Positions 42,000-52,639 of a stretch of 64,000 bases of DNA are shown piece by piece. The position numbers were made by a program, and so were the translations under genes. The stretch covers positions 270,586-334,585 of the forward strand of contig CAUYUJ010009446.1 of NCBI GenBank assembly GCA_963575745.1, written 5' to 3'. The stretch comes from Prorocentrum cordatum. Taxonomy: Eukaryota > Sar > Dinophyceae > Prorocentrales > Prorocentraceae. The first letter of the stretch is position 1, and every line of letters begins with the position of its first letter. Under the pieces are notes generated by a model. The model ran no database searches. It saw only the letters and a list, made by a program, of their open reading frames with translations, and had not been told where the DNA came from.

Positions 42000-43750
42000 T
42001 TAAAGGACGCGATCACGCAAACAAGCGTGACGCAATGCGAACATATTGCAATGGAAAGCAAGTGCGCAATGCGAACACAATGCGATGCACTGCGATACCA
42101 GCATCAGCATAAAACTGACGCGACCTGTTTGTTCAGTTCATTCCACAGAAATGTAACTGTGTTCGGGCATATGCAAAACGATGATTTTCAAAGCATTGTT
42201 TGGCAGTGCTGTGCATTGCTTGGCGTTGCTTGGCATTGATTGTTATTGGTTGGCGTTGCTTGGCATTGTTTAGCATTTCTTGGCCTGGCTTGGCATCGCT
42301 TAGTATTGCTTGGCGTTGCTTTTCATTGCTCGGCATTGCTTGGCAGTGCTCGGCGCTGCTGTGCATTGCTTGGCGTTGCTTGGCGTTGCTTGGCATTGAT
42401 TGGTATTGGTTGGCGTTGCTTGGCATTGCTTGGCATTGATGGGCATTGCTGGGCGTGGCTTGGCATTGCTTGTTGCTTGGCATTGCTTGGTACTGCATTG
42501 TACGGTCAACCCCGAGAAACGCTGGCTGCGAAGGGCCCCGCAGCCACCTCTTTTTTTCACAAACACGTGAGAATTCCTTAGATCAAGCCTGATTGGGGAG
42601 CAGCACAATGCAGCGGAAAACCATGCAGAAGCAATGCGATGTATTGCAGTGCAGTGCCATGCAATAGCCGGTTTGGCAGCGCTCTGCAATGCGATGCAAG
42701 GATATGCAATGTAACGCACCGCATTGCAATGCAACAGGAATTCAGTTGCAAGGGAGTTCACGATTCGATGCAAAAGCAGTGCAGCGCAGCGCAGTGTAAA
42801 CGCAATGGCAATGCATTGCGCAAGTAGTTCAACGTAGCGCAACGCAACGGATAGCATGTAAAAACGTTACAATGCGACAAGCAATGCAACAGCTATACAT
42901 GGCACTGCAATGTAGAATCACCAGCGGATGCAGCGCTATGCGAATGCAGCGCAAATTCAGTGCAACGCAACAGACAGCAACGAAGCATCTCTTCCCCGAC
43001 TCATGCCTGGACCCCCCACGCCCCCGGTCGGATTTCTTGTCTTCCTTCCTCGGGGGGCTCTTCTTCGCGGCGAACCATCAAGCGCCTTGCCATTGGAACC
43101 CCTGGACCCTTACGGCCATCAGAGTACATTTAGTACTTGTATCGGTGCTAGCATGTACTAGCCTGCAGCTAATGCTAGAGTGCGCCAGATCGTAAAGTAC
43201 AGCATTAAGGGGTCCAATCAGCTGCAAGGGAGAGAGGGTTTGATGAGAATCAAGGGGTGGATCAAGTCGTACCATAGTAGAACAGCTCATTACAGTGCCA
43301 GTGCTCTCATAGCTTCAGTACAACTACTTCTAGAGTGTTGCTGCATTGCATTTGCAATCTGGGCTATGGCGGTTTTCCTCCTCTGGTTGCGGTCGGGGGG
43401 ATGGAACCCCACGTGCGAGCATTCCCGCGGCTGAGAGTTCAGTCCTCTTCCGAAATTCGAGATCGGGGCAACCCCCGTGCTCGAACCCCTCGCCAGGGAT
43501 TTCTTCCGCGGAAAACTGACCCTCTGGGTTCTTCGGCGCGCCCCAGAAGTTCATTGTTTCAGGGCGGGTCCGCATGGGTCCTACGTTTGAGCCGGCCGAT
43601 TGATAACATTCAGAAGCAACGCAATGCCACATCAGTGCAACACATGCACTGTAATGAGAAGCTTTGCAAAACAGTGCTAGACATGCAAGCGCAGTGCTTT
43701 GCTCGGTTATTTGCTGCGCAATGCCATGTGACATGCAATAACGCTATAAT
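42000..43750. repeat. GCAATGC/GCATTGC word field with a 10-bp minisatellite
   Basis: From 42030 to 42110, 42600 to 43000 and 43610 to 43740, words such as GCAATGCGA, TGCAATGCA and GCAGTGCA dominate. From 42200 to 42495 the complementary TTGCTTGGCA/TTGCTTGGCG recurs with a 10-bp period, about 28 times. The field is interrupted by ordinary DNA (43005-43600). The resulting repetitive peptides are by-products. Confidence 0.85.
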
Positions 43751-45163
43751 ATTTGATATCAAACGATGTGCTTATGAAAACGCTGACACGTGGCTTTGCA
43801 CGAGGTGTCAGTGCCCGCGTACCAAGGAGCCGGATACGCAACTGGCATACACCCATCAGAAATATGAATGAACAGCAGTTTTCATGGATTCCAGATGTCG
43901 TTTACGAAATTCGAGAATTTGCATTGGACCTTGGGCATGTTCTTGGATATTCTTTTCGTAGAAGCATTCGGGCATCGGGACTTGCACTACTACTTAAGAA
44001 AACGCTTGGAGCGAATTCTAATATCTTAGCTTAAACATCTCTTAACTCCAGGCAGGGATGTCACAGCCAAATGTTCTTTGCACAGACCAGGTGGGACCCT
44101 TTTACAGCCACGACGCTGAGAGAAGGAACACTCTGGGCTCGGGAGTGGGCCTGGTTTTCTGGCTCTGGAGGACCTGTTCGTCGCTGAGGCTCACCGTGGC
44201 CAGGAAACACCTTCCGTTCCTTATATACTTGAACGCCCCTAATGGGGCAGACACCGCCGCCCCACTTGTTTTGGAACCCGGAGTTTACCTGCGGGGGGGT
44301 CGATGGCGATCCCGGAGGGTCCAAAAAGGCTTGGAGGGCGGAGCAACGAGGGCGGCAAGAGGCTATGAAGACGGCATGACATTGCACCACGCGTGTCGAA
44401 GTCTGGGGGCGACATTGCGGTGGCATCCGCAAACGCAGAAAGAAGCACACATAAGCCGTTGTTGGGCCCTCAGACGGGGAAATCTATTCCCGTGTACCCC
44501 GCACGTTTCTGGACTTCTCGCGAGAGGAGGTCGGCGGATGATGCAAGTAAACGGAAGCGAGACTTATATAATTGCTTCGCTCATTCCGCCAGCCCACGGC
44601 AGGCGAGAAGGAGGATAGGGGACTCGATAGGGGAGGAGGAGGAGGAGGAGGAGGAGGAGGAGGAGGAGGAGGAGGAGGAGGGGGGGAGGAGGAGGGGGAG
44701 GAGGAGAAGGAGGATGAGGATGCCTCTCGATGGCTTCTTGTGGCACTGTGGTGACCCAAACTGGACCGCGGCGCAGATAGGACGTTTTCGTGGAATGCCC
44801 CTCCGTTCTTGGTAGATCGATGACTGCAGGCACAGCTTCGTTGGGGAAGCATGGCCAGGGGCTCATGTCCACGAGGAGGAGAGCGCGGCCCTCTGCGGAG
44901 CCAGCGGCGCAGAAGCGGGTGAGACGACGAGTGGGCGGGGGCCTGTCTCCACGACGTAGCTTTCCTGTAAAGGCGTTCCAGTCTGTGGCGGCGGCGGTTC
45001 CGTAGCCCGATCTAGGCCCTCCCGCGCCGCGCGAACGCTAGCACCGCGACCAAGAAAGTTGGGATCCCTGTCTGCAACCCTGGGTGGGGGTTCGGATCCA
45101 CGACGCAAGCTTGCGGTGGCGGCCTTTCAGCCCCATCCAAGCCTGACTCCCCCTTTGCTGGAG
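43751..45163. other. Intronic DNA before exon 4; (GGA)n at 44632-44720
   Basis: No gene seen apart from the GGA microsatellite. Confidence 0.5.
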
Positions 45164-45469
45164 GACATGAACAGCCGCCCGGTGTTCGACACGCTCTGGA
45201 TGGCGGGCCTCTTCGTGGGCGTGGTGTCGGTGTTGCCGCAGCTGTGGCTGGTGTCTAAGACGGGCGGCGTGGTACAGGCCTGCACCAGCCACTGGATCGC
45301 CATGATGGCGGCGAGCCGCGTGATGAGTGGCATCTTCATGTGGCACGCGCGCTTCGACGTGACGTGCTCCCCCTGGGTGGAGGGCTTTAGCCACGCGATC
45401 TGGGCCATCTTGGCCGCACACCTCGTCCACCTGGTGCTCCTTGGCGACTTCGCCTATTGCTACCTGAAG
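45164..45469 (+). CDS. KDEL-receptor-like protein, exon 4
   Basis: Reads DMNSRPVFDTLWMAGLFVGV, VSVLPQLWLVSKTGGVVQAC, TSHWIAMMAASRVMSGIFMW, HARF and, near the end, LLGDFAYCYLK. This is the strongest part of the assignment. VLPQL..(V/I)SKTGG, the T-x-H after it, and the ...R...W..R/HxR(F/Y) helix are ERD2 family signatures, followed by the last helix ending in D-F-x-Y-x-Y. The acceptor is CTGGAG|GAC in phase 0. The exon may splice out at AAG|GCC (45469) or read on to TGA 45557-45559 with a short Arg/Pro-rich tail. Confidence 0.85.
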
Positions 45470-45554
45470 GCCACGGGCGGTTCACAAAAATTGAGCCATC
45501 GGGCCCCTCGCCCTGACCCCCAGGGATGGGCCGGGGAGGAGCGGAAGGGAGGGG

Positions 45555-45567
45555 GATGATGATGATA

Positions 45568-45618
<51 letters not shown>

Positions 45619-45619
45619 C

Positions 45620-45654
<35 letters not shown>

Positions 45655-45765
45655 ATGATGATGATGATGAAGATGATGATGATGAGGATGATGATGATAA
45701 GGATAATGATGATGATGATGAGGAGGAGGAGGAGGAGGAGTAGGAGGAGGAGGAAGAGTGTATAC
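45555..45765. repeat. (ATG)n microsatellite with GGA end
   Basis: ATG repeats 45555-45720, then GAGGAGGAGG to 45755, directly after the receptor's last coding exon. Confidence 0.95.
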
Positions 45766-45959
45766 ATTCGGTGTGGCCCTATGAGACAAAACCCCTTTTC
45801 ATTCTGTTCTGTGCGCATGCATGTGCCATGCTCTATTGTATATTCTATATGTTATCATTTGGCTTACAGGCACCTTTAGCAGCTGATGCACCTTCAGCGA
45901 CAGAAAACATATCATCCTGTTGCCGCTCACCTTCAGTGGAGCATTTCAGAGAAGAATTT

Positions 45960-46740
45960 CGTTTGACAGGAGGAGGAGGAGGAGGAGGAGGAGGAGGACG
46001 AGGAGGCGGAGGGACCAGTGCAAATCCAAAACGCATCAACAATGTTGAAAGTAAGCATATCTCCAAATTGTCCCTTCGTAGGTCCCTACAAGACTGCGTG
46101 TTCATTGCGGGAGATGCCCCATTGGAAGACAACCGTCTGCGAATCTTCGATCGCTCCAGAAGAACATTCCTGGGAATCCAACGCCGCGAATCCACGTGAC
46201 TGTTGCGCCCTGAAAGTCTCAAGTCGTGCCAGAACACCGCGAATCATATTGATTGCTGCGTCATGATAATCTTAGACCATGCCAGAAAAATATTTTTGTG
46301 GCATCGCCATGCGAATCCTTGAAACTGCTGCTAGGTTTCAAAACGAATATGCGTGTTGTTCAGGCGAGAGCCACATTTAAAACAGCCCGCCATCTATCCT
46401 TGAAGCTGCTGTAGCCTGTTCAGACGAATGTGCGCGGCGTTGGGGCGATAACCGCATTTTGAAAGAACTCGTCCTCCATATTTGAACTTGTCTTTCAATG
46501 CAGGCGAATGTGCGTGGCGCTATGGCCAGAGCTACATTTTGAAAACGACGCGTCCTCCATCCTTGAAGGTTCTGCAGACTTTCAAAGCGAATGCGCGCAA
46601 CGCTGAGGCGAGAGCCACATTCTGAAAACGGCTCGCCTTACATCCTTGAAGTTGCTGCAGTCGTTCAGGACGAATGCGCGCGACTGGGGCGAGAGCCAGA
46701 TTTTGAACGCCATCCGAGAATAGTTTGAACACGTCAAGCT
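45960..46740. repeat. Right arm of the large inverted repeat
   Basis: Reverse-complement counterpart of 40085-40745: a GGA tract, AACGCATCAACAATGTTGAAAG, GGTCCCTACAAG, TGCGGGAGATGCC, GTTGCGCCCTGAAAG..CTCAAGTCGTGCCAGAAC, then about six ~70-bp units with GCGGCGTTGGGGCGA and GAGAGCCACATTTTGAAA. Confidence 0.8.
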
Positions 46741-46979
46741 TCAGGATCACCAATGGTCAGGAGGTCTCAATCGAAGCGCCTGGCCCGTCCTACCGAAACA
46801 TTTGGGGGTGCGACAGTGAGTTCATGGAAAGGAGAAAGGATTGAGCTCCAGAGGTGATGCTCGGAGACAAGTGGCGCGCCTCGGGGTAATTACGAGCGAG
46901 GAGAGGGGAGGGGCGACGGGGAGGGGGGAATCCAGTGGGAAGGGGGAGGACGGAGGGAGAGGACACTTCTATCTCTTGG

Positions 46980-48100
46980 TGCACGACCTTTCACCCCACC
47001 CACAAATTCCCGAGAGCCTGGCAGGATTTGGTTCCGCATGGATGGCCATCGGAGTGGACGCGATTGTCATCGCCAGCTGCCTCTCCTGCATGGACGCCGG
47101 CGGCGGCAGCGGCAAAGCGCGACGCCTCCACGCCTCGGGGCCCGGGCAGCAAGCTCGAATACCTTCACAGAGATGGGTGCGCGAGGTGATGATATGGTCA
47201 GTGGCCTGCGTCTCGTCGCGCCTCGCCAGCATGGCGCGCGAGCGCGCGGGCGAATGGCTGCCAGCTGTCTTGATGCTGGGAGACTTCGCCAACGGCAACC
47301 AAGCGCCGCCCATGACCTCCGTGATGTACCGTTTGGCCCAGAGGCGGGGCCAACGGGGCGAGGGGGAACGCGCGTTTGCAGCTTCGGCACTAGTGAACTT
47401 CGACGGACAGCCGCATGGTCGCATGGACAACCTCCTCACGAGATTCGACATTCTACGCAACAGGCGTTGCAAGCTGGTCAACTCATGATCGGCCACGAGG
47501 GCCTCTTGCTGCGCGCCGTCGGCGCGTCACGCATTCATCTGGCCATGGCCTCGCAGCGCCAGGGCGTAGCCTGCCCCGCGGCGCCCAGCAGCTCGCGCAG
47601 ATGACGGGTCAGCTGCGGCGTCTCGGGCACCTGATCGAGGGGTCGCTTGGCGACCTCGCCTCGGCCGTCCAAGCTGCCCGATAGCGCGCCTCCCATGCGG
47701 GCGCGCCCGTGCAAGGCCAGATTCAGGGCGCCTGTGGCGCCGCGGCTGGATCGGGTCGGGACGGCGCGGGCCCGGCAGAGCCAGGGTCGGCGCCTAGCCC
47801 GCCCTGCGCCAGCAGCCGCTGCAGCGCCAGCGCGGCGCCGCCAGCGCACGGGGCATTCCATTCCCGGCAGCGGGCGTCGACTCAGGCACCGACGCCGACG
47901 CCGCCAGCTCCTTCGGCGAAGAAGCCATCGCAGACGATCCCCAGCTACGCGACGCCTTTGTGGAACAGCGCGGCGCGCATCTCTCCCGGGCTTGCGGGCG
48001 CGCCAAAGCGCGCCGGCGCGGCGCCGACAGCCGCGAGCCCGCGCGCTACGTCCGGAGGGCCATCGAACGAAAGGGCAATGGCCAAGGCGGCCGACTTGTT
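46980..48100 (+). pseudogene. Ty1/copia gag-like region
   Basis: Pieces in changing frames have gag style: PHGRMDNLLTRFDILRNRR (about 47410-47470), GHEGLLLRAVGASRIHLAMA (about 47490), QMTGQLRRLGHLIEGSLGDL (about 47600-47660) and a basic RRAIERKGNGQGG (about 48053-48090). Gag forms the particle and binds the element RNA. I see no CCHC zinc knuckle. The start is uncertain. Confidence 0.5.
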
Positions 48101-49820
48101 TGAAAACGACCTCCCGGAGTCTGTCGGGCCTCGGGAAGGGCGAAAGCAAAGGCCGAGGGAGGTTCTGGGCCAGTGGCGCGGGCTCGGGCCGCCGCGGAAA
48201 CCCCGCGGGCCCTGGCGGGCTGCGTTTCAAACGCCGCGAGCGCAACGCCGAAAAGCACCTCGCCGCGCGCGACTGTCCCTGGCGCCGCAATCATTGCGCC
48301 CCAGCGCCACCGCCATCAGCGCCAGCATCCTCGCCACTCACGCTTCTGGGGCAAAGGGGGCCGCCGGGGCCATCCGAGCAGCAGCTCAGGCCAGGGGCGC
48401 CCTTGGACCCTTGGAGCTTCGCAGCCCGCGGCCCCAGGCGCCAGGGGCGGCGATTCCCCGCAGGGCGTCGGCCCCGTGGAGCGGCGGGCAGCCGACTCCA
48501 GCAGCGCCGGCGCCGCGGCCGCCAGCGCCGGCAGCCGCTCCGAGCGCGTCGCCAGACGGCTCTCGGCAACAAGTCGGCGATAGCCATTGGCCGCGCCGGG
48601 CAGGTACATCACCCTCATCTTCGTCATCCCAACCCCCGCGACGCCGGACGAAGACGACTGCGACAGGGGATGGCAGATCTCGCGAGCCGCGCGCAGGACT
48701 CCGCGCCGCGGGCCCCGCGGCCACGCCGCCGGCCCGCGCGGCAGCGGCGGGGGGCGCGGGGGCGGCGGCCGCGCCAGCAGCGCCAACGGCTCCGGCAGCC
48801 TCAACAACACCACCACAACCAACGCCGCAACGGTTGACGCGACGCGAGTGGGCGGTGCGTTCCTACTGTAAGCTCAGAGGCGCGACAGAGTAGGCGACCT
48901 TAACGCGCGAGCGAGCCGCCGCGCCTCTGGTCCCGCCTGCCGACGCGCAGTTGCAAAGCTGGGCACACGCGCCTTCGAAGTCTCCGCTCTCGGCATCGCG
49001 CCCCACGTGGGTCGTGCTCCGCGCGGCCGCCGCGGTCCGCGCGCGCAGTCGCGTCGCCGCCAGTGCCGGGGCCTCCCCCGGAGCTGCCCTTGTTCAACCA
49101 GAACAGCCCGTCGACGTGAGCCAACCGTCTGGGAGGGTGACCGCGCGGTTCGCCGGCCGCGAGACCTGGGCGGCCAGCGGCGGCCAATCCGAGCACGACG
49201 CGGGCAACGTCTTCAACGGAGCAGCGACGGCGCCTCGACGAGCTCCGCGGCGCGCAGTTACTTGAGCTCACGCGGCAGCATGACGAGCAGCGACGGCGGG
49301 CCGCGCATAATTGAGCAGGAACCCTCCTTCTTTAGTCCTCCTCCGGGGCCCCCCGCGGCGCCTGCCGCGGTTTTCGCCGGCCGCGCATGCAATGTGCAAC
49401 CGATCAACCGATGCAGAACACGGGCGCCCGCGCGGCGCACCGCCTGGCGCGCCGCGGCCCAGCCGACCTTGTCGCCGATTTCCGTTTTATTCGTGGAGAT
49501 CGTGCATCGACGGGCCCGGCGCCCGCGGCGCCGGCCCGCGCGGCTGCGGACAGGGGCGCGTCGGAGGAGACCGCGCCGCGGCAGGATCGTGCTCAGTCGC
49601 CTTGACCAGCCCCTGCCTGCACGGCGCCTCGGCAGGGCCCATCGCTGGGCAGCTCGCCCAGCTTCGCAACCGCAGTAGACGCGGCGGCGCCCTGCGACGC
49701 CCGCCCGGGCCTGCGCGTGCCACCGCGCAGGCCGACGTTCCCGGGGTGGCCGACCTCGTCGGGCACTGGCCTGAGCTTATCGAACTATTTGTCGCGCTGC
49801 CCGGTGAGCACCGATCTACC
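48101..49820 (+). pseudogene. Low-complexity gag-protease link of the copia element
   Basis: About 1.7 kb of very GC-rich sequence with Ala/Arg/Pro-rich frames on both strands. No domain recognised. Included in the element because it lies between gag-like and protease-like parts on the same strand. Confidence 0.35.
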
Positions 49821-49822
49821 AG

Positions 49823-50411
49823 TTGGCCAGTTGGGCGCCGTGGGTCACAATTGACATCGGCGCCCGCGCGGACCTCTGGGGATTGCTCTCCGCCACGAAT
49901 TTGGCCCATAACGCATTGCAGGCAAGACTGCAGACCTCCGAGGAGAAGTTGTCAATCCCGCTGTGCAGAGTAGGGGTCGGCAGCGGGTCGCAGGTAGCGC
50001 GCTACGCGGCGCATTGCCTCATCGCGGCGACTTCCCGCGACGGCGCGACCATCGGTCGGCGCGGCGCGCGCGCTCCGGCCGTGGAGGGCGCAGGCTCTGA
50101 CTTCGCTGCCTTGCGAGGTCAGCGGCCCACGCGGTCCAACAACGGGGCGGTGGAGACAGGCGCGGGCCAAGTGCGCTTCGCTTTCCCCGGGCCAGGCGGC
50201 TGCAATATCACGTGGGGCCCCGATTCCGGCTGCGCGCCCCCGTCGATCATGTCGGCGCCGCGCTGCTGGCGGCGGGCGTCGACGGCCAGGATGGCGACCC
50301 CGCCGACGGCCGCGAGCTCAAGAAGCACCCTCACAGGGCGCGCCTGGGGCCGCAGGTTATGGCCTCTGCGCCTTCGCGGGCGTCAGCGCTGCGACGGGGG
50401 GTCGCGAACTC
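49823..50411 (+). pseudogene. Ty1/copia aspartic protease-like domain
   Basis: WVTIDIGARADLWGLLSATN (about 49838-49897) carries D-I-G-A where retropepsins have D-T/S-G-A. It is followed by RVGVGSGSQVARYAAHCLIA (about 49966-50025) and GPGGCNITWGPDSGC (about 50190). The protease cuts the polyprotein. The frame 49823-50809 is open throughout, but the sense moves to another frame for the next domain, so a shift lies near 50330-50410. Confidence 0.6.
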
Positions 50412-50798
50412 GTGTCGACGGGCGCGGCGGCCTCAGCGCCGCCGGGCACTTGCCTTCGCATTGCCCCTTGCTCCGGAGTCTCCCCCGGGGGGGTCGACGT
50501 CGTGGGCGGCGGCGCGGTGTGCCCCGACTTCCGCGGCGAGATCAAAGAAATCATGCCCAACGTGCCCCCGCGGGCGCACGTGGTCGAGCGGGGCCGCCGA
50601 ATCGCCCAGCTCATTCTGGAGCACATCATCAACGATGCCGAGATCGTGGTCGTTCCCAACCTCCCCCCTTCGTCTCGTGGATCTGGAGGCTTTGGACACG
50701 CGGGCATGACGTTTCACGAGAGGAGGAGGCAGCGCGATATCCGAGGGGTCTGTCGGCGCCCATGGCACCGAGGGTTCCAATGGGAGCTGCCTCGCTAG
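50412..50798 (+). pseudogene. dUTPase-like domain inside the copia element
   Basis: One frame holds the trimeric dUTPase motifs in order: GTCLRIAPCSGVS (motif 2 style APxSG), GGVDVVGGGAVCPDFRGEIK (motif 3 style), NVPPRAHVVERGRRIAQLIL (motif 4, GxRIAQLI) and SSRGSGGFGHAG (motif 5, RGxGGFGxxG). dUTPases hydrolyse dUTP and limit uracil in new DNA. At the motif 3 position usually V-I-D-x-D-Y the sequence reads V-C-P-D-F, so the catalytic Asp appears to be Cys and Tyr is Phe; activity is doubtful. The open frame includes protease-like sequence upstream in another frame, so it was probably a polyprotein segment. Confidence 0.7.
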
Positions 50799-50809
50799 GG
50801 GGCGGCTAG

Positions 50810-52630
50810 GCCAGCCCGCCAGGCTAACGCCGTCGACCTGCGCTGGTTGAAGTGGGCAGCGCGGCCAGGGCGTCCCGCCTGACTCCTGGAGCAAGGACGA
50901 TGCACATCACCAGCGCCGCGAGATCGGCTTCGGCATCACCCGCACCTCCGACTTCAAGGGCGCCCGCGAGCCGATGTCTGGAAGCACGCCCCCCCGCGCC
51001 AACTGCAGCGCGTTGCGGATTACGCGCGGCACGAATAGGAATGATATTCGCCTTATCTTCGACCCCCTGCCTGACTGTTCCGCCAGGGCCAAGGATGCCG
51101 GCACCAGGATAGTGGAATTTGGTAGGCATGGCCAGCAGTGGAAACGAGCAACAGCACGGCATATGGTCGACACCTACGTGCTTCGCTTGAGTCAGCATCG
51201 CGCGCGCCACGAGCCTTTGGTCCCAGAGGCAAAGCGCAGCAGCGCTGTCTTCACGGTGCCCACCGGAGCGCCCACGTGCAACAGGTTGCGCTGATGCAGC
51301 GTCAAGTTGGAGGAGCACGCCGGCGATTGGGCGACCATCAACCGACGAGTGCACATGCGGCCCTGATGCGTCGCGAGGCGTTGCGACTTGCACCCTGCTG
51401 CAGTTGTGCCCCGCGCAGCAGAGGCGCATCCAAAAAGGTACGCTTTCTCAGCGAGGCACGACGGCAGCTTGTTCACCAGGCTCAAACATATCTTCCAGTC
51501 CCATGGCAAAAGAAAGACATTCAGCAGCACACGCAGGATCGCGCGCACTGAAAAACCGCAGTTGCCCAAAACCGCAGTTGCCCAAAAAGGACGCGCCCCC
51601 CAATGGCCGCTTCTGTGGGTGCTTTGCGCAGTTGCAGCTCGATGCTTCGTCGATGCTCAGCCAAAACCATCGCGGCTGTGCGACGAGCCGCCATGGCCAG
51701 AGGCGCCTGTAGCGCCGTGCGCGAAGCAGGTGTTTTTTCGACCCGGCCCAGCATGGGTTTCGAGATCGTCGCGGAGGCATCTTGGAGAAGACCGCCGGGT
51801 CGGTTTCCAACGCTCTGGAGATCCTCAAGCAAGTCGCGAACCTTGGGTGCCCAGGCAAGCGTGCCCATGTCCACGTCGAGGGCCGCGAAAGCTTCGACGC
51901 CCAGATTTCGCCATGGAAGATGGCTAAGCGACTCACCCCGGGCATAGTGGACGCACGTCGCCGCGCGCGGCGCCCGCACTTCGTGAATTACGTTCGCGAG
52001 TGTGGCGCCAGATCAGCAGTGTTCCCAACGGTTGCCGCGGGAGCCGCGGAGGGCGAGATCAGACGTCCCGCGGCGTCCGAGCGCGCGCGGTACGCCTGCG
52101 AGGCGCGCGAGCGCAACGTGCGGGCAGAGTCGCCCATGCACCCCCAGGGGCCCAGCAACGTGCCGCTATTTTCACAGCGCCCCGATCCACTGGGAGTGCC
52201 CTGGCTGCCAGGAAGAGAAGGAACGCGACCGCCCCGCGCGCGCCCGCGAGTTCGGCAAGCGCAGATTCGCGGACCCCCACATACGGCCGCGCCCACGCGC
52301 CAGCCAACGCCCGCGAGCACCAGCGCGGCCCGGGGGGCCGCATCATTCCAGCGACCAGCAGCTCAATTACCCAGCGGCGCAGACCTTGGAGCAGCAGCCG
52401 GCGCCACCCGCGCCCGCAGGAGAATCAGGAGCCAGCTCATCATCGAGCGCCGGGGCTCACGGCAGTGGTTCAGTTGACTGCGTCACTCGATCGGGGATGC
52501 AGTCCAGCAGCAGGTGCAAGGCCCCGGCGGTCAGCGCCGCGAGCTGCCGACGGAGCTGTAGGCAACCTGACGCCCACATTGGACTCGCTTCGACGTCACC
52601 ACATCCCTACGAACACTCCGCGGTGACTCG
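50810..52630 (+). pseudogene. Copia element spacer between dUTPase and integrase
   Basis: Coding-like pieces in changing frames: ARHDGSLFTRLKHIFQSHGK (about 51453-51510), FEIVAEASWRRPPGRF (51756), ILKQVANLGCPGKRAHVHVE (about 51820-51880) and SPWKMAKRLTPGIVDARRRA (about 51908-51968). No named domain. Order and strand link them to the element. Confidence 0.45.
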
Positions 52631-52639
52631 CATGTGACA

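Larger units (their letters stand above)
34121..45163 (+). other. Last recognised intron of the KDEL-receptor-like gene (about 11 kb, GA-AG)
   Basis: Donor GCG|GACT (34121) and acceptor GGAG|GAC (45163) share a G|GAC word. It contains TCC arrays, two element fossils, a GCAATGC-word region and the left arm of a large inverted repeat. Confidence 0.55.
11936..45469 (+). other. KDEL-receptor-like (ERD2 family) gene, span of recognised exons
   Basis: Four + strand pieces, in the right order, rebuild an ERD2-type seven-helix receptor: 11936-12187, 26427-26548, 34049-34120 and 45164-45469. ERD2 receptors bind C-terminal KDEL-type signals in the Golgi and return ER residents by COPI vesicles. The joined pieces give about 250 residues; the family is about 210-220, and the extra length is an N-terminal extension. 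Between exons 2 and 3 about a dozen residues of the loop are missing, so one very short exon was not located. Reading frames agree across junctions 1-2 and 3-4. The span exceeds 33 kb and contains retroelements and a second gene. The assignment rests on protein motifs; splice ends are inferred. Confidence 0.78.
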
